The translations under genes were made by a program, and so were the position numbers. From positions 16,017,213 to 16,081,212 of the forward strand of contig NC_065531.1 in assembly GCF_020184175.1 (NCBI RefSeq): a stretch of DNA of 64,000 bases, given 5' to 3'. Of this stretch, positions 1-14,730 are shown piece by piece. A model generated the notes under the pieces. The model saw only the letters and a list, made by a program, of their open reading frames with translations, was not told the origin of the DNA and did no database searches. The stretch's first letter is position 1. Each line of letters begins with the position of its first letter. The stretch comes from Aphis gossypii (lineage: Eukaryota; Arthropoda; Insecta; Hemiptera; Aphididae).

Positions 1-1110
1 ACGATTAGTGACGTAGGTAGTACTTTTGCATTTAAAAGTAGGTACTAAATAAGGTTTTAAACAGTTATCGTTTTTTAGAAAAACTTAAATTTATAAATTA
101 AAACATAATTAAATGCATCATTCATTATCTATAAGTCGCATACCTATATACTTAACCTGTAAGAGTATCACTGTTGAATTGCATATTTTCCTATACATTA
201 TGTATACGATATATATGTACATAGTTTCGATATTAGGTGAATAGTAAATTATCGTCCAATTTAAATATTTTAGATTATAAAAATATATGAAAAACCCCTA
301 ATACGAATTCTTGGTTAAATATCGATTTAACGAATAACGATAATGATCACAAAATTGCGGTACAAAGACATTATTACACTACGTAATAAATAATGACTTA
401 TCACAGTTTGGTTAGTTAATATAGGATATATTGTTATCTAGTATTGAACGATATAACAGTAAACCATGTCTGTATATAATAACAAAAACAACAATAATAA
501 ATAATAATAATAATAATGTCACTATAACCGCGTTTTTATAATATGGTAATCATATACCTATAACTGTTTATTCCATTGTGGATTTACAATACCACAACTA
601 TATACAGTATATAGGTACATATAATACTGACTGGTTCAAGATGCATAGAAAGACTAGCCATTAGAACGATCTTTGTATTTTAATAGTATCCGATACTGAA
701 AATTTGTCGTGCGAAAAACTAGTTTCCGGGCGTTAAAGTCATTTTGATCGGTGAATCTCGACACAACGGTTGCGTCGTTCGGTACCTATAATAGATATAC
801 GTTTATTATTATTTGTATAACATGTGGAATACAATACATTAAATGTAGGGAAGTTTCTTTTATCTAAATGATTGCTTAACAGTTAATACACACAAACATA
901 TAGGTATATCGTAAATTATTTCAAAATTGTTATTACCTACTATGACATGCACTGCGGGGTGTATCTATACAGTTTTACAACTTTATATAACGATTTAAGT
1001 GAAAATAAATCTTCCAGATACACTTCTTATTGCATTACATTGAACCGTTATTAATTCATTGCTATTTATTAGACCTTCGAATCGATTGTTTAACTGTATA
1101 TCGTAGGTGC

Positions 1111-1147
<37 letters not shown>

Positions 1148-3430
1148 GTTGATAATAATTTGAAAATCATTTTATTTAAAATACTGAGGTACTTATAATA
1201 ATATAATAAAGTAACGAGGTCATGATCGTCTGTCCAAGGTGTCGCATAGGTCCTGTTTCTAATATGTTTTGCTTTCTCGGTTTTTCTTTTTTTTTTCGGC
1301 GAATTTCTATATTGTCCGGTTTGTCGCCGTTTCATAGACAGTAATATATGACGCTTAACGACCTATAACATTTTACTGTAGACGAAAAAAACGACATAAT
1401 ATATTGTTTTTTAACTATATTGCTTTTTTAAGTATATATATGGTCCGATTTTAAGCGCAAACGTTGGATATTATAACTACGTTTATGGAGATAATAATAA
1501 TATAACGTTACTGGTATACAAGCGAGAGTATCTATACCGTCACCATGAGCTTGTATGTAGCTATATTTAAAACAAATTTAGAACGGTTTAGAGTGGTAAA
1601 ATGTTCTTTTTTTAGGAGGAACACAAAGCCTGCTCTAGGTGGCCTTGCGCGAACCGTTGTATTCGAATGCGGGATATAATAAAATACAAATTATCATTGA
1701 ATATATAAATGATGTCGTGATGGATAATAACATTGAAACGAAAACAATATGACATTCAAATATAAGGGTAAAATGGACACGTTTATCGCAAAAACGTATA
1801 CATGTATATTATATAGTATATATTAATGATAAAACTTTAAAATAGCGCTTTGAGTTTTTGAGTGGAACATTATACAGGATTTTTTTAATGAGGCCAATGA
1901 GGGTGTATGACAGGCCTTTTTTTATTACTGCGACTACTGCAGTTATATATTATTAGCATAAACCACTGAACCTAATTAACCGATATAATGAGCTAATTTC
2001 TAATAGGGGTTAAACAAATTATTGAAATTTTTAAGTTACCAGTATGATTTTATAATATTTCTCTAGCATTATAATTTATAATACATTGATCATAATAATA
2101 TATTTATGTAATATTTTAATAATATTTTATAATTTAGAGAATTCATATTATACAATGGGCTTTTTAAATAGAATCATAACGTGGTGGGTGTTGGACGAAA
2201 ATATGTGAAATACAAATTTAGACACAACGAAGTCAAAATTGTAATGCATGTGTAAACTATGTATGTGGCATGTTGGTCTTGGCGCATAATATTATTGTAT
2301 TTATAGGTCACTGCATACTATATGTATAATATGGTTGTTAAAATTTAAAACAAACACTGAAATTATCTGTTTTAATTATTACATGAAAAAAACACCGTTT
2401 GATTTTCAATGCCACATTGTAGTTATTGTTGTTCAAAGCGCGGCAGTTTGTGAAGTTTTGGAATATCGCGGCACGCATAAAAAATAGTGTATGTGTATAT
2501 ATATTGGTACTGGTACACATATTCATAGTAATATAATATACTTGCAGTGAGATTGTAAGAACAATAGAAATAATGTATTACATACTGTTATGTTTTAAGT
2601 ATAAAGTAACAATTAACAATTTGCAGCAGTTCGCATGAGGAATTATTGCGAAACATGTTTCTGCAGTGTAAAACACATATTTGTTTATGATTATACAAAA
2701 ATGACGATAATTATATGAGGTACCTAAATCATTTATATATTCATCTGATGAAAAACTCAGTACCTACTTACGAAGTAACATATTTTATTTATGTAATTAG
2801 TAATTATCATAAACTTAAAAAACATGTATATTATCGACAATTATATCGCTCGTGTAGTTAACGTCGTAAATGACGATTTTCTAATTAAGACTGAAGATAA
2901 AAAAAATTAAGACTAAAATAAGTGATTTAATATCCGTGGATATAACTGTGTAAGTAATATTTTAATAGCTTCTGTAGGTATACACTATTTTATTTTAAAT
3001 GATATGGTGATTTTCTCAAAAATTATTCATTAATTTTATTTTAAAAATTAATTTTTCATTAATTATTTATTAAAAAAAAGAAAAAATTAAAATATGTAGA
3101 ATTAACCGTTATATTATGTTGAAGAAATAAACATTGACTGGAAAAAAATGCACAAATATACAAAAATAAACATGTAGGTACTAAAATAATTAAAATTTAA
3201 AACCAAAAGATTTTAAATAAATCTATATCGAATCAAATTATTTTTTATTTTTTTTATTATTTCATAATCGAATATGTAATTGCATACAGTTCCGAGTACT
3301 GGACTGTTTACTAATTAATAATACAGTGGTATCATAAGTATTGATAAATGTAGTGAAATAGGTAATAGTTTTAACAATCAGTCGTTTATATCTTTGTCCA
3401 ATGACTACGAAGAAAGTAATTTTTCTAACA
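1..3430. other. AT-rich non-coding DNA, no gene seen
   Basis: No reading frame here has codon structure, splice borders or a protein I recognise. The sequence is AT-rich with short A/T runs and a (TG)n microsatellite. It may be upstream DNA or a very long 5' intron of the furrowed-like gene, because that gene's first coding exon was not found downstream. Confidence 0.6.
1114..1144. repeat. (TG)n microsatellite
   Basis: An uninterrupted TG dinucleotide run of about 15 copies is directly visible. The short minus-strand open frame across it, with a run of Thr-His, is an artefact of the repeat. Confidence 0.95.
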
Positions 3431-3431
3431 C

Positions 3432-3671
3432 TATAAAACCCGCTCGACAGCATTTCGATAGAAAATTTTGTTCGATATCGTATAGGCATTACGAAATGTA
3501 TCAAAACGATATCTCCGGTGTATTTATATACGTTTCGACGATGTGTACAGACTTTCGTCGACCGTTTCTCGTCGCAGCGACGCCATCGTGCGCCTGCGCA
3601 GAGTCAGAACTCGCGGAATAGACTTAAGGGAAAGCAGTCCTCGCAAAGAACATTACAAAGCTACTTTTTCC
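3432..3671 (+). promoter_or_regulatory. possible TATA promoter and non-coding first exon
   Basis: A TATAAAA word at 3432-3438 is followed by a CpG-richer stretch (about 3540-3660) that ends at a strong donor, CC|GTGAGTACG, at 3672. The frame with the phase needed by the first visible furrowed exon is open from about 3437 to 3671 but contains no ATG. If this is a furrowed first exon it is therefore non-coding, and a separate signal-peptide exon must follow. No transcript evidence is available and the link to furrowed is inference. Confidence 0.28.
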
Positions 3672-3680
3672 GTGAGTACG

Positions 3681-3698
3681 TGTGTGTGTGTGTGTGTG
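3681..3698. repeat. (TG)9 microsatellite
   Basis: Nine TG units lie immediately after the putative donor at 3672, so the repeat would be at the very start of the intron if that exon is real. Confidence 0.9.
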
Positions 3699-6600
3699 AA
3701 TAATCTAAAGTAGGTATACGAGGGGTCTCAGACAAAGTTCGAGTAACTGAGGTAGGAGTTTGGAATAGCGAACTGTAACATTTTACGCGATCGAATGTGA
3801 GAATATAATATTTATATGCAACTTCTATACTGCAATATTATAAATCGTTATAATTTTTTTTTTTTGTTTCATCATTTATGTATAGGGCGTTTACTTGCCA
3901 CCATTTGAACGTATAATATGTTATTACTTATATCATTATTCATTAATATAATTACACTTGATTGTAATCGAAGATTTTCCTAAAATATCCGATTTCGTTA
4001 TACGGTGACCAGTGCAGTGGAACTTTGAGAAAAAAAACTACGTTTATACACGTCATTGTGCGCAATGCATTAGTGCGGCATATACGCATTTTCGTCACAC
4101 CATATAGGTACTCGATTACAAAACAGTCGTACACGTGTATAACATACCTACTCTAAGCACTTAGAATATTTAAATCGTATATTTTATAGATTATAACTCA
4201 GAAAACGTTTTTAAGGCGGAAACGCCCGATAAAGTTTTACCAAATTTTGGATTCATAATCTTGACCGTTTTTTATTTTGAAATTACATACAGCCATATCA
4301 AACACGTGTGCTTAATCAATTTATTTGCTTGATTAGGATATACATAATATATCAATGTCAAAATCTATCGTCTATTTTTATTGACGATTAAACAATTGTT
4401 GTATCAATCTACAGCCATACATACAGGTATGTAATTGAGTTATTGTATAGGTAATAACACAATGTTCGAATTGAACAGTTTTAGCTGTTGTACTTATCGC
4501 TGTAGGCGATCGTTCAGGGATATTATAGGATTACATTATTAAATTAAATACTTTTGTGTAACGCGAAATAACAAGACGCAGCAGACGGTATATTATATTG
4601 CACGCATGAAAATTTTAAGTGCTTATACGTGTAATATAACGGTCGCTATATAACTACAAAATAGGTAGTTTATATATTTCATAATATCTAATATCATCGA
4701 ATTCTTGTTTTATTTATTTACTATACCATGTGGTTAGTAGAAAAATATAATATACCAAAAACTAACCACGATTCACGAAAAGATATACGAATGCATAAAT
4801 TTAGTGTATTTTTATTTTCACAGGAATTCTGTTTTTATAAGAATTTTTATTTATTTTAAATTATATAATCACTCAGCTCTAATACTCTAGAAAAGAATAT
4901 TTTTCTAAAATTTCCATGTACATAAATATGGAACATATAAATTAAAACTGCATTGTATGCATTTTTATATATACTGTTTATTCCTGTTTTCTCGAAAAAC
5001 CAACGAAAAAATATACTGTGACAGATTAAAATTCCGTTTATGCATTATGATGTTTAATAATATATTATGTATCAATTACTTTTCTCGATCGTTTACTGTA
5101 TAGAATATAATCGAGAGATCCCACACGAGGCGTAGTTCTATTAGTAATATTTTATATAATAAAAATGTAATATATATACTTATAAATACTATCGTTATTT
5201 ATTTAGTAATTAAATAACTATAAAACTACAGAATAAATATTTCGATATAAAACTAATCGCGACGTTGATGACCGTTTCGAATAATTTATATGATCGTATT
5301 ATTATACTATGTACTATAGGTGCCAATACAACTGGTTCGAGCACCCGTTTCACGCGCACTTGATTTGATGTAGTGTACACTCCATAAATGAATGTCAATA
5401 CGACAGTTGTACCTTCTACAGTTATCTACTTGAGTGTATTGATAACCGTAGTACTTACTTAAAACAGGTCCGTATTCAAAGGGGATGGTTGTAAGATGTT
5501 TAACTCCCCTCCAATTATTTTTTGTATGCATGTCATTAAAAGATATTATTTTTATCAAATTAAAAAGAAATTTACTTCTGTAAGACTTCTGAAGTAGGTA
5601 TAATGTATAATAATCAATGGTATAATCGAAAAACTATATAATTAACAAACACTGTTCATAATATACTTAAAAATTAATTTGAGTATAATAATATTTTTTT
5701 CATAGCCCCATCCACAAAGAAACCCTGCGCACAGTCTTGGCCTACAACATCTAATATACCTACCTATTAATGATTTTTATTCAAAAATTGTATTAGGTAC
5801 CATTATTTTAATTATATGCTTGCGTGTAAATGTTTAATGTACCTATATAATATTATCTCGTAAATTGGATTTATTTCCGTAATTCAATTATTATTATTAA
5901 ATTATACGTTGGACGTATCTTATATGCGCACGACTATATAAGCGATCGATGCGAAAATAGGCGATCGCGATAAGAATGCCCGAACACTAGTCGTGAGCTA
6001 GGTGTATACTAACATTATACTAACTTACGTGAAATAATGATCGAGTTCATAAGTATGCATAATATCGGTTAATCATACATTTATACAAGATTCCCTCCAG
6101 TTTTCAGTGTTTGTTTTCACGTAAAAAGTATCGAAAAATGTGGAATAATATCTTTTGACTCAAATGCACACAATTAAAGTATGTGTTACTATTATTTATT
6201 ATAATATATTTATTTAAATAGGTAATAATATAATAATTGTGAAAAGTCTAACGAAACTTATCATAATATAATATTATGATATTATCAAATTATAATATGT
6301 ACCTATTAATATATTTTTCCGTCGAAATCATTCGACTTTTTTTTATATAACCTTGTCTATTTTAGTATCAAAACGAAAAATACCATATTAGTACAAATAA
6401 TATATTATTAGATAGTCAAAACCATTTCAAATTTTCACGAAACGGCTAGAGCGTTAATCCTTTATAAAAATCATAATTTTTTTTAAAAATATTTTTCATC
6501 CTTTGAAATCTTAAGGACATTTTGAGAATTGCAGTGTAGGTACATTAAAATATATTTGAAATATTGAAATCGTCAAAGCGTGTACCAAGACGGTGACGTA

Positions 6601-9600
6601 TGCGCAACCGAATATAGGTACACCTTTATAAATATTCTTATATATTGCAGGTTTAATAATTATAATATTCGTATACATATTATACGTATTTTTTACGCCC
6701 GCGCGACAACCATAAAATATAAACGTTTACAGGTATATATGCATACACATAATATCATGCAATTTGTTGTATGCGTAGGTACTCTGCATGGTTCGTTATT
6801 CGACGGACGTGGTGGGTCAATATTAATAAGTCGAGCGACGGTTAGGTTAAATACGTTTTATCCGCTTAAATCCGATTAAAAATAAGGACGAAAATTTTCA
6901 CTTTTCTTATATTTTTTCGTATATTATTATTATTTTACATACATAGTATACAGAAACAATTGAAATTCATTATTTTCAACGCTCGACGTCGGTTATACGG
7001 TCGGCAATGAGACGGACATATAATTCATAATGTACCAGAATAACAATACATATTGTCGTATTGTATCGGTAGTTTTTGTACAAAAATGATTAAAAACGAT
7101 AGTACAATATAAATTAATTATTGCTCCAATAATTGAATTTTTATTATTATTAATTTTATATTTTTTATAAATATTTATAAACTATTATACGAGTGATAAC
7201 CGTCAAAATTATCTACCTGATATATTATATGGTATTATGGTACCATACCAATATTATTAATCGTCTATCATAAGTTAAGGCGAGGGGATTTTACGATTGA
7301 TGCGATTATTACGCGCTGTATTAGATAAACAAATAAATCCTACGCACTCTTAAAAAATACGACCTATACAATTTATAGAAAGTACCATATTGTTTTCTAA
7401 TGGCCGATTTCAAAAATCGATCTTAGAAAAGTGAAATGTTATCGTCGATCGTAGTTTATAATCATAATATAATTCAAAATTAAATCTATGAAATTGCATA
7501 CAGCGGTAACGTCACAAATTCTGTACAAGTTGAAACCCGTTCGTACGACAATATAATTACTACCGAAAAATATAATAAATAGGTACTTATTATAATATAC
7601 GCTATACACTAACGTCGACGATTATGTTATTATTATATGCATGAAATTGTTATATGTATAGAGATACAAGTGTACAATGGCAGACTCCGCGACAGTGTAC
7701 ATTATAATATCATATAAAGACGTGACAACGTACGTACAACATCATCTAATCATATAATATGAAGTATTATAGGTGCCTACCTACCTATACTATTATGGTA
7801 CAGCGTGTGGTTAATTGTCGTAGATTATGTATTTTTACTATACAAAACGTGCTTCAGATTTAAACGCTTTATGGCTGTCGCGAGTTCCGTCCAACTTAAA
7901 AAAATTAAATCTTTGTATTCAAGATTATCAGACGCAACAATATAGTCTATTATCATTCGATATAATGTCGTATTGTTTATGCAACGTACAATAGATATAT
8001 TATAATATGAAAGTACCCGGTGGCGACGCGGCGTTAAGCGTGGTACTGACGATTAGTGACCTCCACGCACAGCGGGACTTATGAGTATTGAAAATCTGAA
8101 TTATTTGACAAATTTAAATGCTAACTTGTCAATTAACCCTTTGGTAACTTTATCGCATCATACCATTATCATGTCCAAATCTCGGCTAAAACTAATCTGG
8201 ACTAGTGGCCTCAAATTATTATTAGAAAACACCAAAACACCTATTCAAACTGTAAAAAATCGTTTTTTTTAATATTATTAAAAAAAAAAAAAAACAAAAT
8301 CCCCAAAACACAGGGATTTTCTTTATAAACATTTAGTATAATCTGGTACTTCAAAAGCCCAGCCGCTTAGCAAGAGACACTAAGTTTTTATAAATTTTAT
8401 TAAAAATCATTTAATTAGCTATATAGGCGTATATATGTACAAATACTTGACCTGTAACATTGATTATTTGGTAAATAAAAATTTTTTTTCTAAATTTTTT
8501 AGACATTATTTTGCACGCTTAGATAATTAATATTTTATATGATACAGAAGGAAGTATGAAGTAATTAATATCTGTGTGAAAACAGAAGAGTCATATTTTA
8601 TATCGTTCCTGAGCGAATTTTCGCGGTGTCGTATGGTATTAGTGAAATTCTGCCGTGTATCAGGTAGCCGTTTACACACAATATCGTTACAAAAAAAATT
8701 ACCTTACCACCCTTATAAATTTTCAAAAGAATATTTAAGAATATGCTTATGGTTTGAGATAAATAATAATAATATAATATCGAGTAGTTAGGTGCCTAAT
8801 GCCTATAAATATAGTATTATTTCTTGAAATACCAGTGTTTTTAGTGAATTGAAAATCCGTTGTTTTCGGAATACATTTACATGAATATTATACTGTCACG
8901 ATTATATATTATATTGAAGTACGTGAGTGAGTAGGTCGTATACAAGTGTACCTATATAGGTACACACGACACAGGTACCCTGACGATGAAAAAATGTACC
9001 GTTAAGATCGTGCGGCAATATTGAGTTTACCATAAGTACAGTATAAGTACACGCACGTTATTCTATAATCATCGCTATCGTATATCGGCTCATTGCGAAA
9101 TTCGATCACCTATATATACTATATATAATATTATGCATATGAATATTATTTTTCCGTGTCAATTTTAATAAAATATAATAAAATATCGCTATGTGAGGTT
9201 TCAATGATTTCGTAGGTATAATGTTATTTGCTTTTGCGCGTACAGACACGAGTATATTCGATCATAATATATTACATTGAATTAATATCGTGATGTGCGC
9301 CGATCGGAAAATGTGGGTTGCAACGCGATACGTATTTAATACAATAATAATAATTTAATATGAAAACCGTACACATATGCAATTACGGGATTATAAAAAT
9401 ATCATAACAATTTCACACGCACAGTATACAATACGATATGTATAATATAATACACATTCGCTCGTCGATCCACAGTGTTTCTACTATGTGTATTATAATG
9501 CTATTTGTGTTCTCTCGCGACGAGAAATTTTTTTTCTCGTATGAAATTCCAAAAAAACAACAAAAAAACACGCTCAGGATTAAACCGCACACACACATAC

Positions 9601-9833
9601 ACATAAAAATTTAATAATTACTGCGACGGTCATCGCCACGAGAAAGTAGAATAAAGTAGATTAAGTGTACCAAATATCTGCTGCAACTATACGTACCTAT
9701 ATAATATATATTTTATATTAAGTATATCATGTCATTATTACCTGTGAACAATATATCTTTACAAGCGTATATAACAGTATGAAAATTAACAAAGTCTTTA
9801 TTTTCTAATTTTTTTGTCTTTTGTTTTGTTCAG
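3699..9833. other. non-coding DNA upstream of the first visible furrowed exon
   Basis: About 6 kb of AT-rich sequence with no coding exon that I can support. The furrowed signal-peptide exon should lie here or further upstream. No ATG followed by a hydrophobic stretch and a phase-1 donor was found by eye. A weak repeat relic is listed separately at 5466-5740. Confidence 0.5.
5466..5740. repeat. possible dispersed-repeat relic
   Basis: The left part (GGTCCGTATTCAAAGGGG, then AACTCCCCTCC) and right part (AGCCCCATCCACAAAG, then CCCTGCGCAC) have locally high GC in AT-rich DNA. They resemble the ends of degraded aphid repeats as I remember them. No clean target duplication was found, so the limits and class are uncertain. 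Confidence 0.25.
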
Positions 9834-10526
9834 ATAATATTTGCGGTCATCCTCCCGTGCCCGTCAACGCCAAACTGGTCCGGGACGGTGCTAAGGCCAC
9901 GTTCGTTTGTGACGATGGTTACAGACTCTTCGGGTAAATATTATTGACACATATTTTTTTTTTTTATTAACACAACATAATGCATATTGTATGTCGAATC
10001 GCAAGGTGATTTTTTTAAATAAAAAAGGTTGTGTTTTTAAGTTAAAATATACGACAACACTATATAATTTTTAACAACTATTTAAATTTTATATTAAGAA
10101 ACGTAAAATATTTTTATGGATATTTTAAAATATAAAAAATAATAGCGAACAACTGTCAGGCAAGAAAATAAGCCGCAATTTTTATTTTTAATTAAAACAT
10201 GTGTATCATGCTGGTTAAATAACGCGACTTATCTTTTATTTTTGTTTACAAAAATTAAATCAAAAACCGTAATTTCTCAATAAATAAAATTTATTTTGCA
10301 AAAATATTCAACATTTGATGACTAGCACAATGTCAAAATGATAATATTATGTTGTACAATCATTCAAAAATTGAGACTAGACCCTAAAATTATAGCAGGT
10401 AACAATGTCATATACACAAATGTAGAACTATTGTACTTCCAAGTTTTAATTCTCTATAATTTTACAGGTCCGAATCGATAACTTGTTCCTCAAATGGCGC
10501 CTGGACTGGAGATCTACCGTTTTGTG
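9834..10526 (+). CDS. fw: furrowed exons for sushi domain 1
   Basis: Two exons (9834-9933 and 10468-10526) encode one complement-control (sushi) module. The first supplies Cys in NICGHPP and Cys in FVCDDGY, the second Cys in SITCSSNG and Cys in DLPFC, with the conserved Trp in AWTGD. The intron splits a Gly codon after two bases (phase 2), unlike the phase-1 borders of most other modules in the gene. This sushi domain precedes the lectin domains. Confidence 0.9.
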
Positions 10527-13500
10527 GTAAGTTTAGTTTGAGTAGAAATGAATAATAATAATAGTATCTATTCATCTGTAATTTGGACATATATCAGAAG
10601 TCCTTGTCGTAATTCAAATTTGAAATCCACAAATTCATAAAGATTATAGACTTATACTTAAAGTAGAACTTGTAGAAGTAATTATTATCATAAAGCTCCA
10701 ATATCTACATATTATGGTTTTATCTTTAATAATAAAATAATTGTTAACTTGATGTTTTAACGTAGCAAGTATAACGCTAATTTTTTTTTATGAATTTGTT
10801 AAGCACAATAATCTAATACAAGGGCGAGCAAAAATTCTGGACATATTTTAGTTTTTCCTATACACATATATGTCCTATTTTTTCATTTTTTCCCGAGCGA
10901 AGTTAGATTATTATATAGCTATAATAATATGATATAATATTTTAATATTTATATTATTGAAAGTGAGTGTTGGGAATAGATCATTCTACTTTACTCTGTT
11001 ACACTAATTGGATTCGGACTCGCCGCTTCCTGGACGTCTCCCGTTTTTATGTACTATAACTTGTACAACAAATACTTTATACCTACACTGACCTACTCGG
11101 CGTTTGTATGTATATCGTATTAATTAAATGTTATTAGATTTTTTCTTCCTGATACGTATAGCCGCCCGCGTGTACGGCGAGCGGTACAAAAATCGACCGG
11201 GAAATGTTTTTTTCCCAAAAAAAAGTTTTATTATAATACATACAATCTCAGTGCACAATATAATATCTATCAAACATTCACATTCATAGATACACGTATT
11301 CTCTCTATTACGAAACGATTATGTATATCGTACGCAATATGCGTGTATTATTATCATATAGGTACGTCATATTAATTCGCTAAACATTATGATACATATT
11401 ATTATTATGTAGTAGGCGCAATATATACTGCAAACATACATCTTCTGCCAACTAAGCTCTAATTTAGAATTTTTTTCAAAGAATGTTAAGTTTATTGGTG
11501 TACTTATATTTTACGTTCAATTTTCACATTAGGTGCCCACTTATTAAATACGATAGGTAAACTATTTTTTCTACAGATTTCTATAATTCTATGTAGTAAT
11601 ATTAAGATTATGTTAAACGTATCTACATAATATTATATTATGTGAAACTAAAACAGATATTTGCACTATATTCGTAGATCAGGACAAAACTTAAAAATAT
11701 TGTTCAACACATATAAAAAATGCTTTTTTGGTTTGTCCGTTTCGTGACGATTAAATTCCAAGAATAATTTCATTGTACGAATTATAGGTACTCTGCAGTA
11801 TATAGGCATTACTAAACTACAGTAGTCACCGCTTATTGGTCTCAATTTTCTTAGAATTTCTAAAAATACAATTTCAATCTAACTTAGTAGGATTACAAAC
11901 TAAGAAAGCAGTAAAACTCAATAATTTAATTTAAATTTTTTCTCATCGTGAACAGTGATCAATTTATTAAGTTTATGTAACGTAAAAAATATTTATTAAT
12001 AAATTTTTTACCTACCTATTTAAATAACAGCCAACAATATTGTCCAAATTACATCATATTCATATTTTTTTTTTTATATAGAAAATAAATGCACTCAACT
12101 GTTAAATATTAATTATTTGTCTAATAGTCTATATAGCGCAGATTAAGCAAACGTTTTAATTTATAATAACAATTACGTCTCGTGAGAAGTATAAATTATT
12201 ACGTTTTAATTGTAAAGCCCGCAGTAAATAACAGTTATAATAGTTTACATAACCACGGTATAATAATATCGACTGTATAGTTAGTAGTTACATATTTAAC
12301 TAGGTCGATATTTTTTTGTTTTTGTATTTCGTAACAGTTTGTAGGAGGAACCGACGAGGGTTCTAACAGACGAATGAACTTTTCGACCATCGTTTAGCTA
12401 TGTATGTGTAGTGTGCAAATATTGTTTCCCCGACATTTTGCCTTACAATACAATTTACTGAAGCTTAATAATTCGACTTTTAAGATATCTCTATAAATTG
12501 ATCACTGTCTTCAATTTATTAAAAATCTCGAAAACAATGACAGTTTAAATGTTGTTTACAACTAATAGTAATATAAGTCAATGATTGTAGTGGATGCAAC
12601 AATTCATATATGAATCCGGAATCGTATTAAAAAAAAAAAATAATAATAATTGGAAAAATCGTTGATACATATGGCCCGACACCCGTCCTATTATATATAT
12701 AATTATTATTATTTTTATACATATACAATACGTCTGTTTTCGAATACACAGGAACAAACGTGGCTGTGCACAAACCAACTAACCAGTCGACAACGGCCAG
12801 GGGCGGAAGTTCAGGAAACGCCAACGACGGCGACCCAACAACGGTGCACGATGGCCGAAGGTGTACAGAAACACTCAAGGAACCGTCACCGTGGTGGTCG
12901 GTCGACTTGCTGCAACCGTACCCGGTCCGGGCGGTATCCATCACGACCAGAGGATGTTGCGGTGAGTAACTACATAATATATATAATTCTTATTACACAT
13001 CGGGAGAAGTAAAGAACACTTTTTGTAAATTATTAACCCCGTTGAAGATTCTAAATGCACTTTTTAAATTTCAACCACACATATAACAATGAGAGCTGCG
13101 CAATTAGCATTTTTACACATTGTTGAATTTTTTGAAGATTCAATATTTCGATACTACGTTATAGGTGATTGTTGTTGGGTTAGCAACCTCCACCCTCCAA
13201 CTCAAAAAAAAAAAGAAAAGAAAAGAAATCAGTATAAAAAATTTAAGCAAGAATATATTAATAATTTGATTTTTACATTTCCAATAATAAATACTATAAA
13301 CAAGTATATGTAGGTAGGTATATATTATTATTATAAAGCTATAAAATTGCATTACTTTTAGTTTACTACGTATAACATAATTTCTGAAACACGGTTTCAA
13401 TTAGACATCAATAAATACGATTTGGAAAGTTTTTTTAGCAATTTTATCCATTTTGATTGATGATGTCATTTTTTCTTTTTTTTATTCTGAATACTTTACA

Positions 13501-14693
13501 CATGATAATTTCTTATATTTTTTTAGTTATTTTAACAGTGAAATTTTATACTTAATTTGTAGAACATTTTTCGAGATTTATAGGGTGTTTTTTTATATTA
13601 CATTTATCAAGATTTTTGAGTTTTTATTGAATGTATTAGATTAATATTACTTATAATTTGTAAAAATTATGTTCGTAAATGTAATTTTTATACAAATATT
13701 ACATCATAGTATAGATAGAATATAGGATTTTTAACAATTATCAATTTTTTTTTAAAAGGACCAATTCAAATAAAAAGAAATCAGTTGTAGATTATTTCAC
13801 AGATTAGATCAGTTACTATAATATATTATACTTAAGAGTTATTATCGGTACTTACCGTTATTACCAAACTACTATTATATAATTAGCATTATTGTTAATA
13901 CTGGCAGAAATACCACGCTAGTACTTACCTCTAAATTTGAAATATATCACCAGCCTTAGACCTATAATATAATCCGACGAATAATTTATATTCCAAATGA
14001 ATTTTCGGACAAGATTAGAAAAAAAACAATGTGATTTCATGTAAATTTTTATTTAAATTACAAAAAAATGGCGTATAATATAATATTATTATTGCTTTTA
14101 ATATGTTTCAATCAAAATATAAACAACAGCTCGTGGACGAGCGAATCTAATAAAAAAATAACCGTCCGAATTCATTTCACATCTATACTACCTACCCCGT
14201 GCACGGGCTATAGCTATAATATAATATATATTTTTATTTAATTTTTTTTTACCTATATATATACGGTAAAACGTTTTAACTTCTAGGTTAGCCACGTATT
14301 CTTAATAAAAAAAAATTAATAATAATAATAATAATAATAACATTATAACAGTGTAATAACAATAAGACGCTGTTTATCGTGTATATTTTTATTTGATATA
14401 ATATATGTTTGTAACGGGACATCGTGTATGATAATAATTTTAGGGTCAGTAATTAGTAAACGACGACGTACGATTTTATACATTATTTTAATTTTAATTT
14501 GTACGTTATGAATAATAAAAATACGATTACCCGAAACCCGTCCCCCCTAAAATAGTGCTTAAATCGCTACCGTCATCGCCCCGGAAGACGATGAAACTAT
14601 TCACGACAAGCGACCGATTGATGTCGGCCTAAAAAGACTTACATTATTATTATTATTACTATTATTATTTATCGTATATAATACCGCTGAACA

Positions 14694-14730
<37 letters not shown>

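Noticed and set aside
8636..8670. Possible signal-peptide exon for furrowed (ATG..ATCAG|GTAGCC, phase 1)
   Set aside because: The phase fits, but the ten encoded residues are too short and not hydrophobic enough for a signal peptide, and the donor is weak.
12627..13012. Open frames of 69-120 codons on both strands
   Set aside because: They overlap the F5/8C exon of furrowed in wrong frames and run into intron sequence.
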